The position numbers were made by a program, and so were the translations under genes. A stretch of 64,000 bases of DNA, taken from the NCBI RefSeq assembly GCF_026041215.1, contig NZ_JAPEIQ010000046.1, forward strand, positions 1-64,000, in the 5' to 3' direction. Each line of letters starts with the position of its first letter. Within the stretch, counting starts at the first letter, position 1. The notes beneath the pieces were generated by a model. The model worked only from the letters and a program-made list of their open reading frames with translations, searched no databases and was not told the origin of the DNA. The stretch comes from Hoyosella sp. YIM 151337 (GTDB taxonomy: Bacteria; Actinomycetota; Actinomycetes; Mycobacteriales; Mycobacteriaceae). Positions 1 to 9,619 of this stretch are shown piece by piece.

Positions 1-54
1 GTTCTGCGAACCGAAGGTCTTCGTCAGACCCTCGACAGCGACCTCGACTCCCAC
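1..54 (-). CDS. ABC transporter ATPase, Mkl/MlaF type (N-terminal fragment, runs off the window)
   Basis: The reverse strand reads a GTG start at 54-52 followed by 17 more open codons to the window edge, including V-E-G-L-T-K-T-F-G-S-Q. That matches the usual opening of the Mkl/MceG ATPase that energises Mce lipid importers, just before its Walker A. A GGAGG Shine-Dalgarno sits at 59-63, 4 nt before the GTG, and the frame is closed upstream by a TAG near 140. Only 18 codons are visible, so a generic ABC ATPase cannot be excluded. The presence of a complete mce operon 17-25 kb away that lacks its own ATPase makes the Mce role attractive. Confidence 0.5.
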   Translation of the reverse strand, partial: MGVEVAVEGLTKTFGSQN

Positions 55-150
55 CGAACCTCCACGTTGTTCGAGAACACCAGAGACACCGTCACCCGGA
101 TGAATCTGAGCACGAAGGTTATCAGAAGCCCCGAACTACGGATACCCCCA

Positions 151-172
151 TCTGATAACGTTCGTTATTAGA
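151..172. promoter_or_regulatory. 22-bp inverted repeat between divergent genes (candidate TetR-type operator)
   Basis: The core is ATAACG-TT-CGTTAT (155-168), extended by TCT(G) on the left and (T)AGA on the right, giving 10-bp arms with one mismatch. It lies between the ATPase start at 54 and the MpaB-like start at 194, where an operator for both genes would sit. No regulator gene is adjacent within the window. Confidence 0.5.
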
Positions 173-193
173 TGGGTCGTGATCGGAGGGTGT

Positions 194-1045
194 ATGCGGC
201 GAGAGAGACGCCTATCAAGAACAGAATTGGATAATTTGGACAGCAGTGCATTCAGCCGCTCCCTGTTATCGATGGGGCAGACGATGAGCACGGCGAACGT
301 GATCATGCAATTGGCCAACCCCGCGGTGGGATATGCGGTGGCCCGCAGCACCGTCGAAAGCGGCCGCCTAGATCGGCATCCCGTCAAGCGCGCACGGACT
401 ACCGCCTCGTATCTCGCGGTGGCCATGCTTGGCAACGCCGATGATCGGCGACGGTACCGGCAGGCAGTGAACCGCCAGCACGCGCAAGTTCGGTCGGCGC
501 CGGATAGCCCGGTGAGTTACGACGCGATGAGCACAGATCTGCAGCTGTGGGTCGCGGCTTGCCTCTACGCAGGCTGGGAGGATATCTACGAGCGGGTCCA
601 TGGCCCACTCGCCGGGCCGCAGCGCGAGGTGTTCTACCAGCAGGGCAAGGTTCTGGGAACGACCCTCCAGATGCCTGCGGAACTGTGGCCGGCCAACCGC
701 GACGCATTTGATGAGTACTGGCAGCAGCAGGTCGGGAGGATCGAGATCAGCGATGAGGTGCGCGACTTCCTCCTCGGCATCGCGCACTTCGACTACGCCC
801 CACCATGGATCAAAACCCGGTACGGGCCGGTTAAGTACCGGCGCACTGTCGGATACCTGCCGGAGCCATTCCGGGCGGCACTGCGTGTGCCCTGGACCGA
901 CGAGGACGAAGAGTGGTTCACGAGCTACATCGCGCGACTGGTCAAGCGTGAGCGCCGAAAGCCACTTTGGCTGTCGCAGCTGAGCTTCCGTCTGCTGCTG
1001 TGGGACACCCGGCTGCGGCACCGGCTCGGACGGCCATTGGTGTAG
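194..1045 (+). CDS. MpaB-family (DUF2236) oxygenase-like protein
   Basis: The 283-residue product resembles the DUF2236/MpaB family, haem-dependent oxygenases that include the fungal MpaB and rubber oxygenase catalytic domains. The family-like stretch L-W-V-A-A-C-L-Y-A-G-W lies near residue 115. No signal peptide or clear membrane segment is seen, so a cytoplasmic or peripheral enzyme is likely. The ATG at 194 is chosen because GGAGG at 184-188 is well spaced for it; a GTG at 179 would place that Shine-Dalgarno inside the gene. It is divergent from the Mkl-type ATPase across a palindrome. The substrate is unknown; lipid or isoprenoid oxidation is only an inference from the family. Confidence 0.75.
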   Translation: MRRERRLSRTELDNLDSSAFSRSLLSMGQTMSTANVIMQLANPAVGYAVARSTVESGRLDRHPVKRARTTASYLAVAMLGNADDRRRYRQAVNRQHAQVRSAPDSPVSYDAMSTDLQLWVAACLYAGWEDIYERVHGPLAGPQREVFYQQGKVLGTTLQMPAELWPANRDAFDEYWQQQVGRIEISDEVRDFLLGIAHFDYAPPWIKTRYGPVKYRRTVGYLPEPFRAALRVPWTDEDEEWFTSYIARLVKRERRKPLWLSQLSFRLLLWDTRLRHRLGRPLV

Positions 1046-1087
1046 CGCCCTCCTGCCCCGGAATCCATCTGTAAGCGTCATACGAAA

Positions 1088-1108
1088 CCCTGGTTTCAGG
1101 GCCGTTTT
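1088..1108. terminator. Possible terminator hairpin between convergent genes
   Basis: CCCTG (1088-1092), loop GTTT, CAGGG (1097-1101), then CCGTTTT. An overlapping GAAACC-CT-GGTTTC repeat (1084-1097) is an alternative stem. It lies between the MpaB-like gene (plus) and the SRPBCC gene (minus). Confidence 0.4.
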
Positions 1109-1145
1109 GGCTGACGCCCGTAGATAGATTCGGCGCCGGGGGCGG

Positions 1146-1574
1146 CTAACCCATTTTGTCGAAGCGCTCGAGCGACTTCTTGATGTCGCCTTTCAGCGCC
1201 CGTGACACGCCGAAACCGATCGGGCCTGCCACGAGCGGGCCCGAGAAGTCGACATCGAGTTCGACAGCGGAACCCGCACCAGCGGGTGTGATTGACAGTG
1301 CCAGCTTCACTCTCGTGCCGCCCACACCGTCACCCTTCAGCGCCACACGCCGGGGTTCACTGAACTCGGTGACGGTCCACTCGATGCGATTGCGCATGCC
1401 TTTCACCGAGACCACGCTCGTCACGACCGTGCCTTCACCAATAGTCTCCGGCAGATCACCGCGCCAGCCGTCGTGCAGCATGAGCCACTCACTGAACCGG
1501 GAAAGATCCGACGCCCGGTCCCACGCTTCCCCTGGTGTGAAATGCGTGTTCAGCGAAACACTGGTCGAAGCCAT
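1146..1574 (-). CDS. SRPBCC-fold protein, homologue of mycobacterial Rv0910 (toxin-type)
   Basis: A 142-residue START/Bet v1-like (SRPBCC) protein. The segments D-L-S-R-F-S-E-W-L, K-G-M-R-N-R-I-E-W-T-V and L-K-G-D-G-V-G-G-T-R-V-K-L match what I recall of Rv0910, described as the toxin partner of the small Rv0909-like antitoxin. The ATG at 1574 is preferred over an upstream TTG (1580) because a GAAAGG-type Shine-Dalgarno is about 8 nt upstream. It lies 27 nt downstream of the carboxylesterase on the same strand and may be co-transcribed with it. Its expected antitoxin partner is not adjacent but 25 kb away at 26985-27239. SRPBCC proteins otherwise bind small hydrophobic ligands, so a non-toxin role is possible. 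Confidence 0.8.
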   Translation of the reverse strand: MASTSVSLNTHFTPGEAWDRASDLSRFSEWLMLHDGWRGDLPETIGEGTVVTSVVSVKGMRNRIEWTVTEFSEPRRVALKGDGVGGTRVKLALSITPAGAGSAVELDVDFSGPLVAGPIGFGVSRALKGDIKKSLERFDKMG

Positions 1575-1601
1575 CGGCAAAGCCTTTCGGTCGGTGAGCG
1601 A

Positions 1602-3128
1602 TCACCGATAATTCTGGTACCCGTGCCATGCAATCCGGCGAGCGGCGCGCGGATCGCTCTCGATCCTGTCCTCGACATCGAAGATCTTGGTGGCGCGCGA
1701 TGGGGCCTCGTAGGCGGGCCAGTTCGCCAGGGGTGATCCGGTTTTGGCGAAGCTCAGCCATTGATCCTGGATTCGGTCGCTGATACCCGCAAGGCTCGCT
1801 TTGCCGCCAACCGTGGTGAGCGCTTTCGCAGCCCGGCTATCGAGGGTGCCGAAAACTGCGGGGAGTTCGGTCGCATGGGTGGCGCCCATCCGGAGCACCC
1901 GCAGCAGGCGCGGGGCGAAGTCATACCTGTACATATAGGTCGGTGCTATCTGACTGTGCCCGTCGGCAGCTTCAACGGTGGGGTGCCAGAAAATTACGTC
2001 GCCACCGATATCGGTGGCCGCGCGCCGGCCCGGATAGTCCGGGTAGGCGGCCAGCACTTCGTCACGCTTGTCTGGGTCCGTTTGCGCGAACATCAGCTCA
2101 ATCATCGGAACCGTGGTGGGGATCGTCTCTCCCATCCGGGCGAAGAGGGCACCTTCGCGGTCGGTTGTTCCGATGAGCAACGGGACTGGGTGCGCCGCAC
2201 CTTCGGTGAATACCTCGATGGGCCGCCGCGGCAGAAACTCCCCGTCGATCACCGGACTGAACGTCATCGCACCTGGTGACTTCCGTACTCTGCGCTCCTT
2301 GAGTTCTGTTGCTGCGCTGACGAATTCTTCGGGCGCCACACGGCCGAGCACTTCCGTCGCGTGTGATTCGAGCACGTTGAGGATGTCGAGGAAATCACTG
2401 GCCGTGCTGTGTGCCCGTTCGGGCTCATAGACTGCGGCGACCGCAGGACTCTGCGCGATAGCTCGGTGAAAGAGTCCGCGCGCCCGTGGGACCGTCATCA
2501 GAGTCGTGACGGAGATACCGCCCGCCGACTCGCCGAAGAGGGTGACGTTCCCGGGGTCACCGCCGAACGCAGCGATGTTGTCACGCACCCATTCCAGCGC
2601 CATGACTTGGTCTCGAAGTCCGACGTTCGTGTCGAACGTGCGTCCCACTCCGGAAAAGGCGGAAAGATCGAGGAAGCCCAGCGCGCCGAGACGGTAGTTG
2701 AATGACACGAACACCACGTCACCACGTTCGGCAAGCCGTGAGCCGTCGTAGACGTCGAGGGAAGAGGAACCGCTGGTGTATGCGCCCCCGTAGACGTACA
2801 CCATGACCGGCCGGAGTGTTCGCGAACTGGCGCGGGGGGCGATCACGTTGATGGTCAAACAATTCTCGTCCATCGTGACATCTGGCGAGGGCGCGGTTAT
2901 TCCGCGGGGTATCTCCTGCGGTGGAATAGGCCCGAAGTTTGTCGCATCGCGGATACCCTTCCAGCGCTGCGGCAGCTCAGGGGCGCGGAAGCGCAGCTCT
3001 CCGACCGGCGGGGCGGCATACGGGATGCCGCGCCAGATCCGGGCCGTGTCAGTTACGAATCCCCGGACCTCGCCGCTGGTCGTTACAGCGTCGATGCCTG
3101 ACACCGACGTATGAGGCTGGTGGGTCAC
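1602..3128 (-). CDS. Type-B carboxylesterase (para-nitrobenzyl esterase family)
   Basis: An alpha/beta-hydrolase of about 508 residues that cleaves carboxylic esters. The nucleophile elbow G-E-S-A-G-G and the family signature N-C-L-T-I-N-V (equivalent to EDCLYLNV) are present, and a C-terminal G-A-T-H-A-T-E-L-P supplies the His, so the triad looks intact. No convincing signal peptide is visible. The start is uncertain: GTG at 3128 leaves room for a promoter after the terminator at 3224-3254, while a TTG at 3188 would add 20 residues; neither has a strong Shine-Dalgarno. The SRPBCC gene follows closely. The true substrate cannot be read from the sequence. Confidence 0.9.
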   Translation of the reverse strand: MTHQPHTSVSGIDAVTTSGEVRGFVTDTARIWRGIPYAAPPVGELRFRAPELPQRWKGIRDATNFGPIPPQEIPRGITAPSPDVTMDENCLTINVIAPRASSRTLRPVMVYVYGGAYTSGSSSLDVYDGSRLAERGDVVFVSFNYRLGALGFLDLSAFSGVGRTFDTNVGLRDQVMALEWVRDNIAAFGGDPGNVTLFGESAGGISVTTLMTVPRARGLFHRAIAQSPAVAAVYEPERAHSTASDFLDILNVLESHATEVLGRVAPEEFVSAATELKERRVRKSPGAMTFSPVIDGEFLPRRPIEVFTEGAAHPVPLLIGTTDREGALFARMGETIPTTVPMIELMFAQTDPDKRDEVLAAYPDYPGRRAATDIGGDVIFWHPTVEAADGHSQIAPTYMYRYDFAPRLLRVLRMGATHATELPAVFGTLDSRAAKALTTVGGKASLAGISDRIQDQWLSFAKTGSPLANWPAYEAPSRATKIFDVEDRIESDPRAARRIAWHGYQNYR

Positions 3129-3223
3129 ATCGCCCACTTTCGCCCGGAGCAGCGCCACATGTCCAACAAGGGACGAAATTGATGCCAAGACGATAACAAT
3201 TTCGTGCGCACCGTCACAGCAGA

Positions 3224-3254
3224 AACCCGGGGTGACGATGCGTCACCCCGGGTT
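3224..3254. terminator. Strong hairpin after the acetate-type symporter gene
   Basis: Perfect 14-bp arms (AACCCGGGGTGACG at 3224-3237, complement at 3241-3254) with a 3-nt loop. It lies 31 nt past the symporter stop on the minus strand and separates it from the carboxylesterase gene. Confidence 0.8.
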
Positions 3255-3284
3255 CCCCGTGCTGCTTGGACACCTCAGTGCGGG

Positions 3285-4910
3285 TTAGTGTGCGACTGCC
3301 TTCTCCGCACCGACACCAGTGAGGGACCGGACCTCCATCTCCGCATTCTTTTCGGCGTTGCCTTTGTCCTTCGACAGGACGGAACCGAGGTAACCGAGGA
3401 GGAACGCGAGCGGGATGGAGACGATGCCTGGGTTCGCTAGCGGGAACCACGCGAAGTCCATGCTCGGGATCATCGCGGTCGGTGAACCTGACACTGCCGG
3501 GGAGAAGATGATCAGAACGAGCACCGAAGCGAGACCACCGTAGATGCTCCACAGCGAACCGGTGGTGTTGAATCGCTTCCAGAACAGCGAGTACAGGATC
3601 GTCGGCAGGTTGGCCGAGGCAGCGACCGCGAAGGCCAGTGCGACGAGGAACGCAATGTTCTGTCCGTTCGCCAGAATGCCGAGCCCGATCGCGAGGGCAC
3701 CGATCACGACCGCGGTGATGCGGGAGACACGGACCTGCTTCTTTTCATCGACATTGCCGTTCTTCAGCACGTTTGCGTAGATGTCGTGCGCGAACGACGC
3801 AGACGCGGTGATGGTCAGTCCCGCGACGACCGCGAGGATCGTGGCGAACGCGACGGCGGCGATGATGCCAAGCAAGACGGTGCCGCCGAGTTCGAAGGCC
3901 AGCAACGGTGCTGCCGAGTTCTGGCCGCCGGCCGCGCTGAGAATCCGTTCCGGTCCGACGATCGCGGCTGCACCGTAACCGAGGATCAGGGTGAACAGGT
4001 AGAAGGCGCCGATCAGGGCGATCGCCCACACGACCGAGCGGCGTGCTTCCTTCGCCGTGGGCACTGTGTAGAAGCGCATCAACACGTGCGGTAGGCCTGC
4101 GGTGCCGAGGACGAGCGCCAGTGCGAGTGACAGCATGTTGAGTTTCGAGATTTCGCTGCCGCCGTACTGCGCTCCTGGTGCGAGGACATCGCGGCCGCCT
4201 TCGACAGCGGAATTGACGGTTTCCTGCGCCGAGCCAAGCATGCCCGAGATGTTGAAGCCGAACTTCCACAGGACGATTGCGGACATGATGCCTGCACCGG
4301 TGATGAGGAGGAAGGCCTTGATGATCTGCACCCAGGTGGTGCCCTTCATGCCGCCGACGAGGACGTAAACAATCATGAGCGCACCGACAACTGCGATGAT
4401 GAGCGACTGTGTCGCACGGTCGTTGATGTCGAGCAGCAGTGCGACGAGACCACCGGCACCGGCCATCTGCGCGAGCAGATAGAACAAGGACACGGTGAGC
4501 GTCGACGCGGCGGCCGCGGTGCGGACCGGCTTCTGGCGGAGCCGGAAGCTCAGCACATCAGCCATCGTGAATTTGCCGGTGTTTCGCAGCAATTCGGCAA
4601 CGAGTAGCAGGGCCACCAGCCAGGCGACGAGGAAGCCAATCGAGTACAAGAATCCGTCGTACCCGAAAACGGCGATAGCGCCGGCAATGCCGAGGAAGCT
4701 GGCTGCCGAAAGGTAGTCGCCAGCGATGGCGACACCGTTTTGCGGACCGGTGAATCCGCGGCCGCCCGTGTAGAAGTCGGCTGCAGTTTTGTTGGTGCGG
4801 CTCGCGCGGATCACGAAGAACATCGTGGCTGCGACGAACAACGCGAAGATCGAAATGTTGACGAGCGGGTTGCCGACCATTGAGCTTGATTCCTGCGCGA
4901 GGACGTTCAT
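3285..4910 (-). CDS. actP: Sodium:solute symporter, acetate/monocarboxylate type (ActP/MctC-like)
   Basis: A 541-residue polytopic membrane protein of the SSS family with about 13 hydrophobic segments. It has the ActP-like opening (A-G-D-Y-L-S-A-A-S-F-L-G-I-A-G after the first helix) and the conserved G-G-M-K-G-T-T-W-V-Q loop. Members import acetate, pyruvate or propionate with Na+ or H+. It overlaps the upstream DUF485 gene by 4 nt (ATGA at 4907-4910), the classic YjcH-ActP arrangement, and is followed by a strong terminator. Transcription probably starts in the 5303-5613 interval, which carries two Crp/GlxR-like sites. Acetate as substrate is inferred from this pairing. Confidence 0.88.
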   Translation of the reverse strand: MNVLAQESSSMVGNPLVNISIFALFVAATMFFVIRASRTNKTAADFYTGGRGFTGPQNGVAIAGDYLSAASFLGIAGAIAVFGYDGFLYSIGFLVAWLVALLLVAELLRNTGKFTMADVLSFRLRQKPVRTAAAASTLTVSLFYLLAQMAGAGGLVALLLDINDRATQSLIIAVVGALMIVYVLVGGMKGTTWVQIIKAFLLITGAGIMSAIVLWKFGFNISGMLGSAQETVNSAVEGGRDVLAPGAQYGGSEISKLNMLSLALALVLGTAGLPHVLMRFYTVPTAKEARRSVVWAIALIGAFYLFTLILGYGAAAIVGPERILSAAGGQNSAAPLLAFELGGTVLLGIIAAVAFATILAVVAGLTITASASFAHDIYANVLKNGNVDEKKQVRVSRITAVVIGALAIGLGILANGQNIAFLVALAFAVAASANLPTILYSLFWKRFNTTGSLWSIYGGLASVLVLIIFSPAVSGSPTAMIPSMDFAWFPLANPGIVSIPLAFLLGYLGSVLSKDKGNAEKNAEMEVRSLTGVGAEKAVAH

Positions 4911-5302
4911 GCTGCGGCGCTCCTTTCCGGCTGGGTGCCCTCCATCTCCTCGCGGATTGCGCCGGCGCGGGGATCAAGTGTGCGGTTAGCGAAGACGATG
5001 TACCACGCGGTGATACCGAACGTGGTGACGAACTGGCCGAGCCCGAGGAGCAGGCCGACGTTGATGTTGCCGATGACGGGTGTCCCCATGAAGCCCGTTG
5101 CATAAATGCCGAGCAACACGTAGATCAGGTACCACCCGAGGAAGAACGCGGTCATCGGGAATACGAAGCGGCGGAGCCGGCGGCGCAGATCCTGGAATTC
5201 GGGGCTCGCCTGGACGCGGACGAAGTCTTCCGCGGTGGCTATCCGGGGCTCAGGCTGCGGGGCGTGCTCGGCCGGCTGGACGAGGACTGGTGGTGCGGTC
5301 AC
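4907..5302 (-). CDS. DUF485 membrane protein (YjcH-like symporter partner)
   Basis: A 131-residue protein with two transmembrane helices flanked by charged ends (R-R-L-R-R-R-L-R-R-F before helix 1), typical of DUF485. Such proteins accompany ActP-type symporters. The GTG at 5302 is chosen because GAGGAG lies just upstream; longer readings from 5389 would add an arginine-rich leader without a Shine-Dalgarno. Its stop overlaps the symporter start by 4 nt. A second DUF485-symporter pair lies at 10104-12273. Confidence 0.85.
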   Translation of the reverse strand: MTAPPVLVQPAEHAPQPEPRIATAEDFVRVQASPEFQDLRRRLRRFVFPMTAFFLGWYLIYVLLGIYATGFMGTPVIGNINVGLLLGLGQFVTTFGITAWYIVFANRTLDPRAGAIREEMEGTQPERSAAA

Positions 5303-5613
5303 GATAGCTCCTCGACGTTCACGGGCCCGGCCCTTCCGGTGCCCTTCGAATGTGCTGCGATGACTTGAAGGTAATGAGAGCGCAGTCACAAAAGGGGGCT
5401 GTGGTTGCGGTCACACGGTGAGCAGCGTCACCCTGCGCCAAACGGTCCTCGTGCCGCGACAAACGGTGAGCGGTTGGGCGCGTGAGCGCGGCGTTGGCAC
5501 GGTGAAGGCCTATGCAGCACCGAAGAAGGACCTTTGCCTCTAACTTGACGGGCCGGCGCGCGCGATTCTGGTACCTGTACGGAAATCGTGTTGACCGACC
5601 CTGGGTGCGCGCA
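5303..5613. other. Intergenic divergent promoter region (symporter operon / hydrogenase operon)
   Basis: About 310 bases without a credible gene, between a minus-strand symporter operon and a plus-strand hydrogenase operon. It holds two Crp-like palindromes (5400-5432), a TTGACG hexamer (5545-5550) that could be a -35 element for the hydrogenase, and a weak DosR-like box (5527-5540: A-GGAC-CT-TT-G-C-C-T-C). A reading frame from 5512 runs into the hydrogenase gene, but its first 34 codons have no Shine-Dalgarno or family resemblance. Confidence 0.6.
5400..5432. promoter_or_regulatory. Two tandem Crp/GlxR-like binding motifs
   Basis: TGTGG-N6-TCACA at 5400-5415 differs at one position from the TGTGA-N6-TCACA consensus. 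GGTGA-N6-TCACC at 5417-5432 is a symmetric variant. Their centres are 17 bp apart, about 100 bp upstream of the DUF485-symporter operon and 180 bp upstream of the hydrogenase. Actinobacterial Crp/GlxR proteins are known to control carboxylate uptake genes. Confidence 0.5.
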
Positions 5614-6730
<1,117 letters not shown>

Positions 6731-6744
<14 letters not shown>

Positions 6745-7570
6745 CTATCCGCGTAACGACGTTCCGTTGGCCTACCGGGTCGCCGAGAGCATCCAGCAGA
6801 CTTGGGATACTAAGACTCTGGTGCTCGAGCCGAGGGGCAGCGCTACTCCGCGCTGCCAGCCGGGGCAGTTCATGATGCTCTACCGATTCGGGGTGGGTGA
6901 GGTGCCGATTTCGATCAGCGGTAACCCGGCCGGTTCAGATATCTTGGAGCACACCATCCGTGCCGTGGGCGCGGTGAGCACGGCGCTGTGCGCCGCCGCT
7001 GTCAACGACACTGTCGGGGTACGCGGCCCCTACGGCACCGAATGGGATCTGAGATCCGCGGTGGGCGGAGATGTGGTCATCGTCGGCGGGGGCATAGGGA
7101 TCGCGCCGCTGCGTCCCGTCATTGTGGACGCGCTGGCTGCCCGGACGTCTTTTCGGAGACTCATCGTCATCGTCGGTGCACGCGCGCCCGCTGACATGCC
7201 GTTCCGCGACGACCTCACAGTGTGGGCCGCAACGGGCGACGTGGAGCTGTACCCGACTGTCGATCACCTAGCGGAAGGCTGGGAGCACGAGCATGGCCTC
7301 GTTACTCAGCCGCTATCGCGCCTTCACCTCGACCCTGACCGCACGACCGCGTTCCTGTGCGGGCCTGAGCCCATGCTCAGGTACTGCGCACAAACACTGC
7401 TGGACAAGTCGATTCCAGCCACGCGCATCCAGGTGTCGCTGGAACGAAACATGCAATGTGGTGTCGCACGATGCGGACATTGCCAGCTCGGTCCGCTGTT
7501 GTTGTGCCGCGACGGTCCAGTCGTCGATTACGCGAGCGCCCAGCCGCTGCTGACCATTCCGGAGTTGTGA
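6731..7570 (+). CDS. hyhG: [NiFe] hydrogenase group 3b, FAD/NAD(P)-binding gamma subunit
   Basis: A 279-residue ferredoxin-reductase-type diaphorase. It has a FAD-binding beta-barrel, then the nucleotide-binding loop [14 protein letters not shown] (about residues 115-128), then C-G-P-E-P-M-L near 208. A C-terminal 2Fe-2S site C-G-V-A-R-C-G-H-C with a further Cys eight residues on completes the electron path. It passes electrons between NAD(P)H and the Fe-S subunit. The ATG at 6731 lies inside the end of hyhB, and its TGA shares the A with the ATG of the small subunit (ATGA-type coupling at 7568-7572). Confidence 0.88.
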
Positions 7571-8358
7571 TGACTGCTACAACGCTTGCCGTATGGAAAT
7601 TCACGTCCTGCGATGGGTGCCAACTCAGCCTGCTTGATTGCGAGGACGAGCTTCTCACGCTGGCCGATCGGGTAACAATCGCGCACTTTCTGGAAGCTTC
7701 CAGCGCGGTTGCCCCTGGACCGTACGATGTTTCGCTCGTAGAGGGATCGGTTACCACTGAAGACGAAAAGCGGCGGATAGCCGAGATACGCAACCAGTCA
7801 CGCATACTCGTCGCTATCGGTGCGTGCGCAACGCACGGCGGTATACAGGCGCTGCGCAATTTCGCCGACGTCACTGAATTCACTTCGCTGGTTTACGCGA
7901 GCCCGGAGCACATTTCCACGCTGGCCGCCTCCACACCGATCTCGGCACATGTGACCGTCGACTTCGAATTACGCGGTTGCCCCATCGACCGCCACCAGTT
8001 GCTGAACACCCTCAGTGCATTCCTTTCCGGACGCAAACCCGATATTCCGACGACGAGTGTCTGCGCAGAATGCAAGCGGCGCGGCACAACCTGTATCACG
8101 GTCGCCGACGGGATTCCCTGCCTCGGACCAGTCACACAGGCGGGCTGTGGTGCCATCTGTCCGGCATATCACCGTGGTTGCTACGGATGCTTCGGGCCTA
8201 TGTCGAACCCGGACGTTCCAGCCCTGCTGCCCGTGCTGCGCCGATGTGGCATGCCTCCCGGCGAGGTTGACCGGGTGTTCGCGACTTTCGCGGTTTCCGA
8301 GCCAGCGTTCGCGGAGAGGGGTGGCGGTGACTCACGACAGCAGAGAACTCAAAGTTAG
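7570..8358 (+). CDS. hyhS: [NiFe] hydrogenase group 3b, small (delta) subunit
   Basis: A 262-residue small subunit. The proximal-cluster ligands open the protein (T-S-C-D-G-C-Q-L-S, near residues 12-20), followed by G-A-C-A-T-H-G-G and the later Cys-rich stretch [11 protein letters not shown], as expected for the electron relay to the NiFe centre. The start is set at ATG 7570 because it overlaps the hyhG stop; in-frame codons upstream lie in hyhG. No Tat signal is present, which fits a cytoplasmic group 3 enzyme. Its 3' end overlaps the large subunit by 32 nt. Confidence 0.9.
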   Translation: MTATTLAVWKFTSCDGCQLSLLDCEDELLTLADRVTIAHFLEASSAVAPGPYDVSLVEGSVTTEDEKRRIAEIRNQSRILVAIGACATHGGIQALRNFADVTEFTSLVYASPEHISTLAASTPISAHVTVDFELRGCPIDRHQLLNTLSAFLSGRKPDIPTTSVCAECKRRGTTCITVADGIPCLGPVTQAGCGAICPAYHRGCYGCFGPMSNPDVPALLPVLRRCGMPPGEVDRVFATFAVSEPAFAERGGGDSRQQRTQS

Positions 8359-9619
8359 TGCACTTGCGCGGGTAGAAGGTGAAGGCGCACTGCGGGTCCG
8401 CATCCGTAGCGGGGTGGTCGAACAGGCTGAGCTCAACATCTACGAACCACCGCGCTTCTTCGAGGCCTTCCTGCGCGGGCGCGCATACACGGAACCTCCG
8501 GACCTTACGGCCCGCATCTGCGGAATCTGCCCCGTCGCTTATCAGGTCAGCGCCTGCAACGCGATCGAGCAGATCTGCGAAGCGGAACTCGATACACCGC
8601 TCCGCACGCTGCGGCGATTGCTGTATTGCGGGGAGTGGATTTCGAGCCACAGCTTGCACATCACGCTGCTGCACACGCCGGATTTCCTCGGGTTTCCGGA
8701 CGCCATCGCGCTGAGTACGAAGCATCGCGAACGTGTGCAGCAGGCCCTCGCAGTGAAGAAGGCCGGGAACATGTTGCTCGACGTGCTGGGCGGCCGGCCG
8801 ATCCATCCGGTCAACGTCAAAGTCGGCGGCTTCTACTCGGTGCCCAAGAAGACTGATCTCGCTGTTGTCGCCACTCAGTTGCGTGACGCTTTGGGCCACG
8901 CGGTAAGCACCGCACGCTGGGCCGCGACGTTCGACTTCCCTGATGTCCAACTCGACCACACTCTCGTCGCTCTCGCGCATCCGGAGGGATACGCAATCGA
9001 GAACGGTGAAGTGCGTGCGACCACCGGCCTGCGCTTTCCGGCCAGTGATTTCCTGAAACACGTCACCGAACGACAGGTGCCGCACTCCACCGCACTACAC
9101 GCCACACTCGATGGAGATAGATACCTCACTGGGCCGCTCGCTAGGTATTCGCTGCACTCGCGCGAGCTGTCACCGCTCGCCCGAGAAATCGCGGAGGAGG
9201 TAGGGCTCGGTGAACAATGCCGCAATCCGTTCCGCAGCATCCTGGTGCGCTGCATCGAAGTCATTTACGCGATCGACGAAGCCGTGCGGATTATTGACGA
9301 ATACGAGCGCCCGGCGCGTGCGGCTGTGCCGGTAACCGCTCGGGCGGGGGTCGGCCACGGCGTCAGTGAGGCACCACGCGGATTGCTTTACCACCGCTAC
9401 GAATTGGGCGATGACGGCACGGTTCGTTCGGCGACCATCATTCCGCCTACGTCGCAGAACCAGGCGGTGATCGAAGACGATCTGCGCCAACTCGTTACAG
9501 CCAACACTCACCTCGATGACGCCCGGCTTACTGCTCTTTGCGAACGGACGATCCGCAACTACGACCCCTGCATTTCGTGTGCGGCCCATTTCCTCGATCT
9601 GGACGTGGTTCGGCTGTGA
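8327..9619 (+). CDS. hyhL: [NiFe] hydrogenase group 3b, large (alpha, catalytic) subunit
   Basis: A 430-residue catalytic subunit. Both NiFe-ligand motifs are intact: R-I-C-G-I-C-P near residue 62 and D-P-C-I-S-C near 414, with a C-terminal tail of about 12 residues after the second motif for processing by an endopeptidase. GTG 8327 (V-T-H-D-S-R-E-L-K) is chosen for its GAGGGG Shine-Dalgarno; GTG 8321 is an alternative. The stop shares bases with the GTG of the protease gene. No hypABCDEF genes lie in the window, so maturation must draw on genes elsewhere. The likely reaction is reversible H2/NAD(P)+ conversion. Confidence 0.92.
   Translation: MTHDSRELKVSALARVEGEGALRVRIRSGVVEQAELNIYEPPRFFEAFLRGRAYTEPPDLTARICGICPVAYQVSACNAIEQICEAELDTPLRTLRRLLYCGEWISSHSLHITLLHTPDFLGFPDAIALSTKHRERVQQALAVKKAGNMLLDVLGGRPIHPVNVKVGGFYSVPKKTDLAVVATQLRDALGHAVSTARWAATFDFPDVQLDHTLVALAHPEGYAIENGEVRATTGLRFPASDFLKHVTERQVPHSTALHATLDGDRYLTGPLARYSLHSRELSPLAREIAEEVGLGEQCRNPFRSILVRCIEVIYAIDEAVRIIDEYERPARAAVPVTARAGVGHGVSEAPRGLLYHRYELGDDGTVRSATIIPPTSQNQAVIEDDLRQLVTANTHLDDARLTALCERTIRNYDPCISCAAHFLDLDVVRL

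Noticed and set aside
368-1081. A 237-residue minus-strand frame opposite the MpaB-like gene
   Set aside because: It is a shadow of the plus-strand gene, with no Shine-Dalgarno and no family-like motif.
5512-5613. N-terminal extension of the hydrogenase beta subunit
   Set aside because: Arg/Trp-rich and unlike the family; no ribosome site before 5512.
8015-8326. Upstream extension of the hydrogenase large-subunit frame
   Set aside because: It lies within the small subunit; family length and the Shine-Dalgarno support a start at 8327.
8198-9085. A 295-residue minus-strand frame opposite the hydrogenase large subunit
   Set aside because: The plus strand carries clear NiFe-ligand motifs; the reverse frame has none and arises from GC-rich codon bias.
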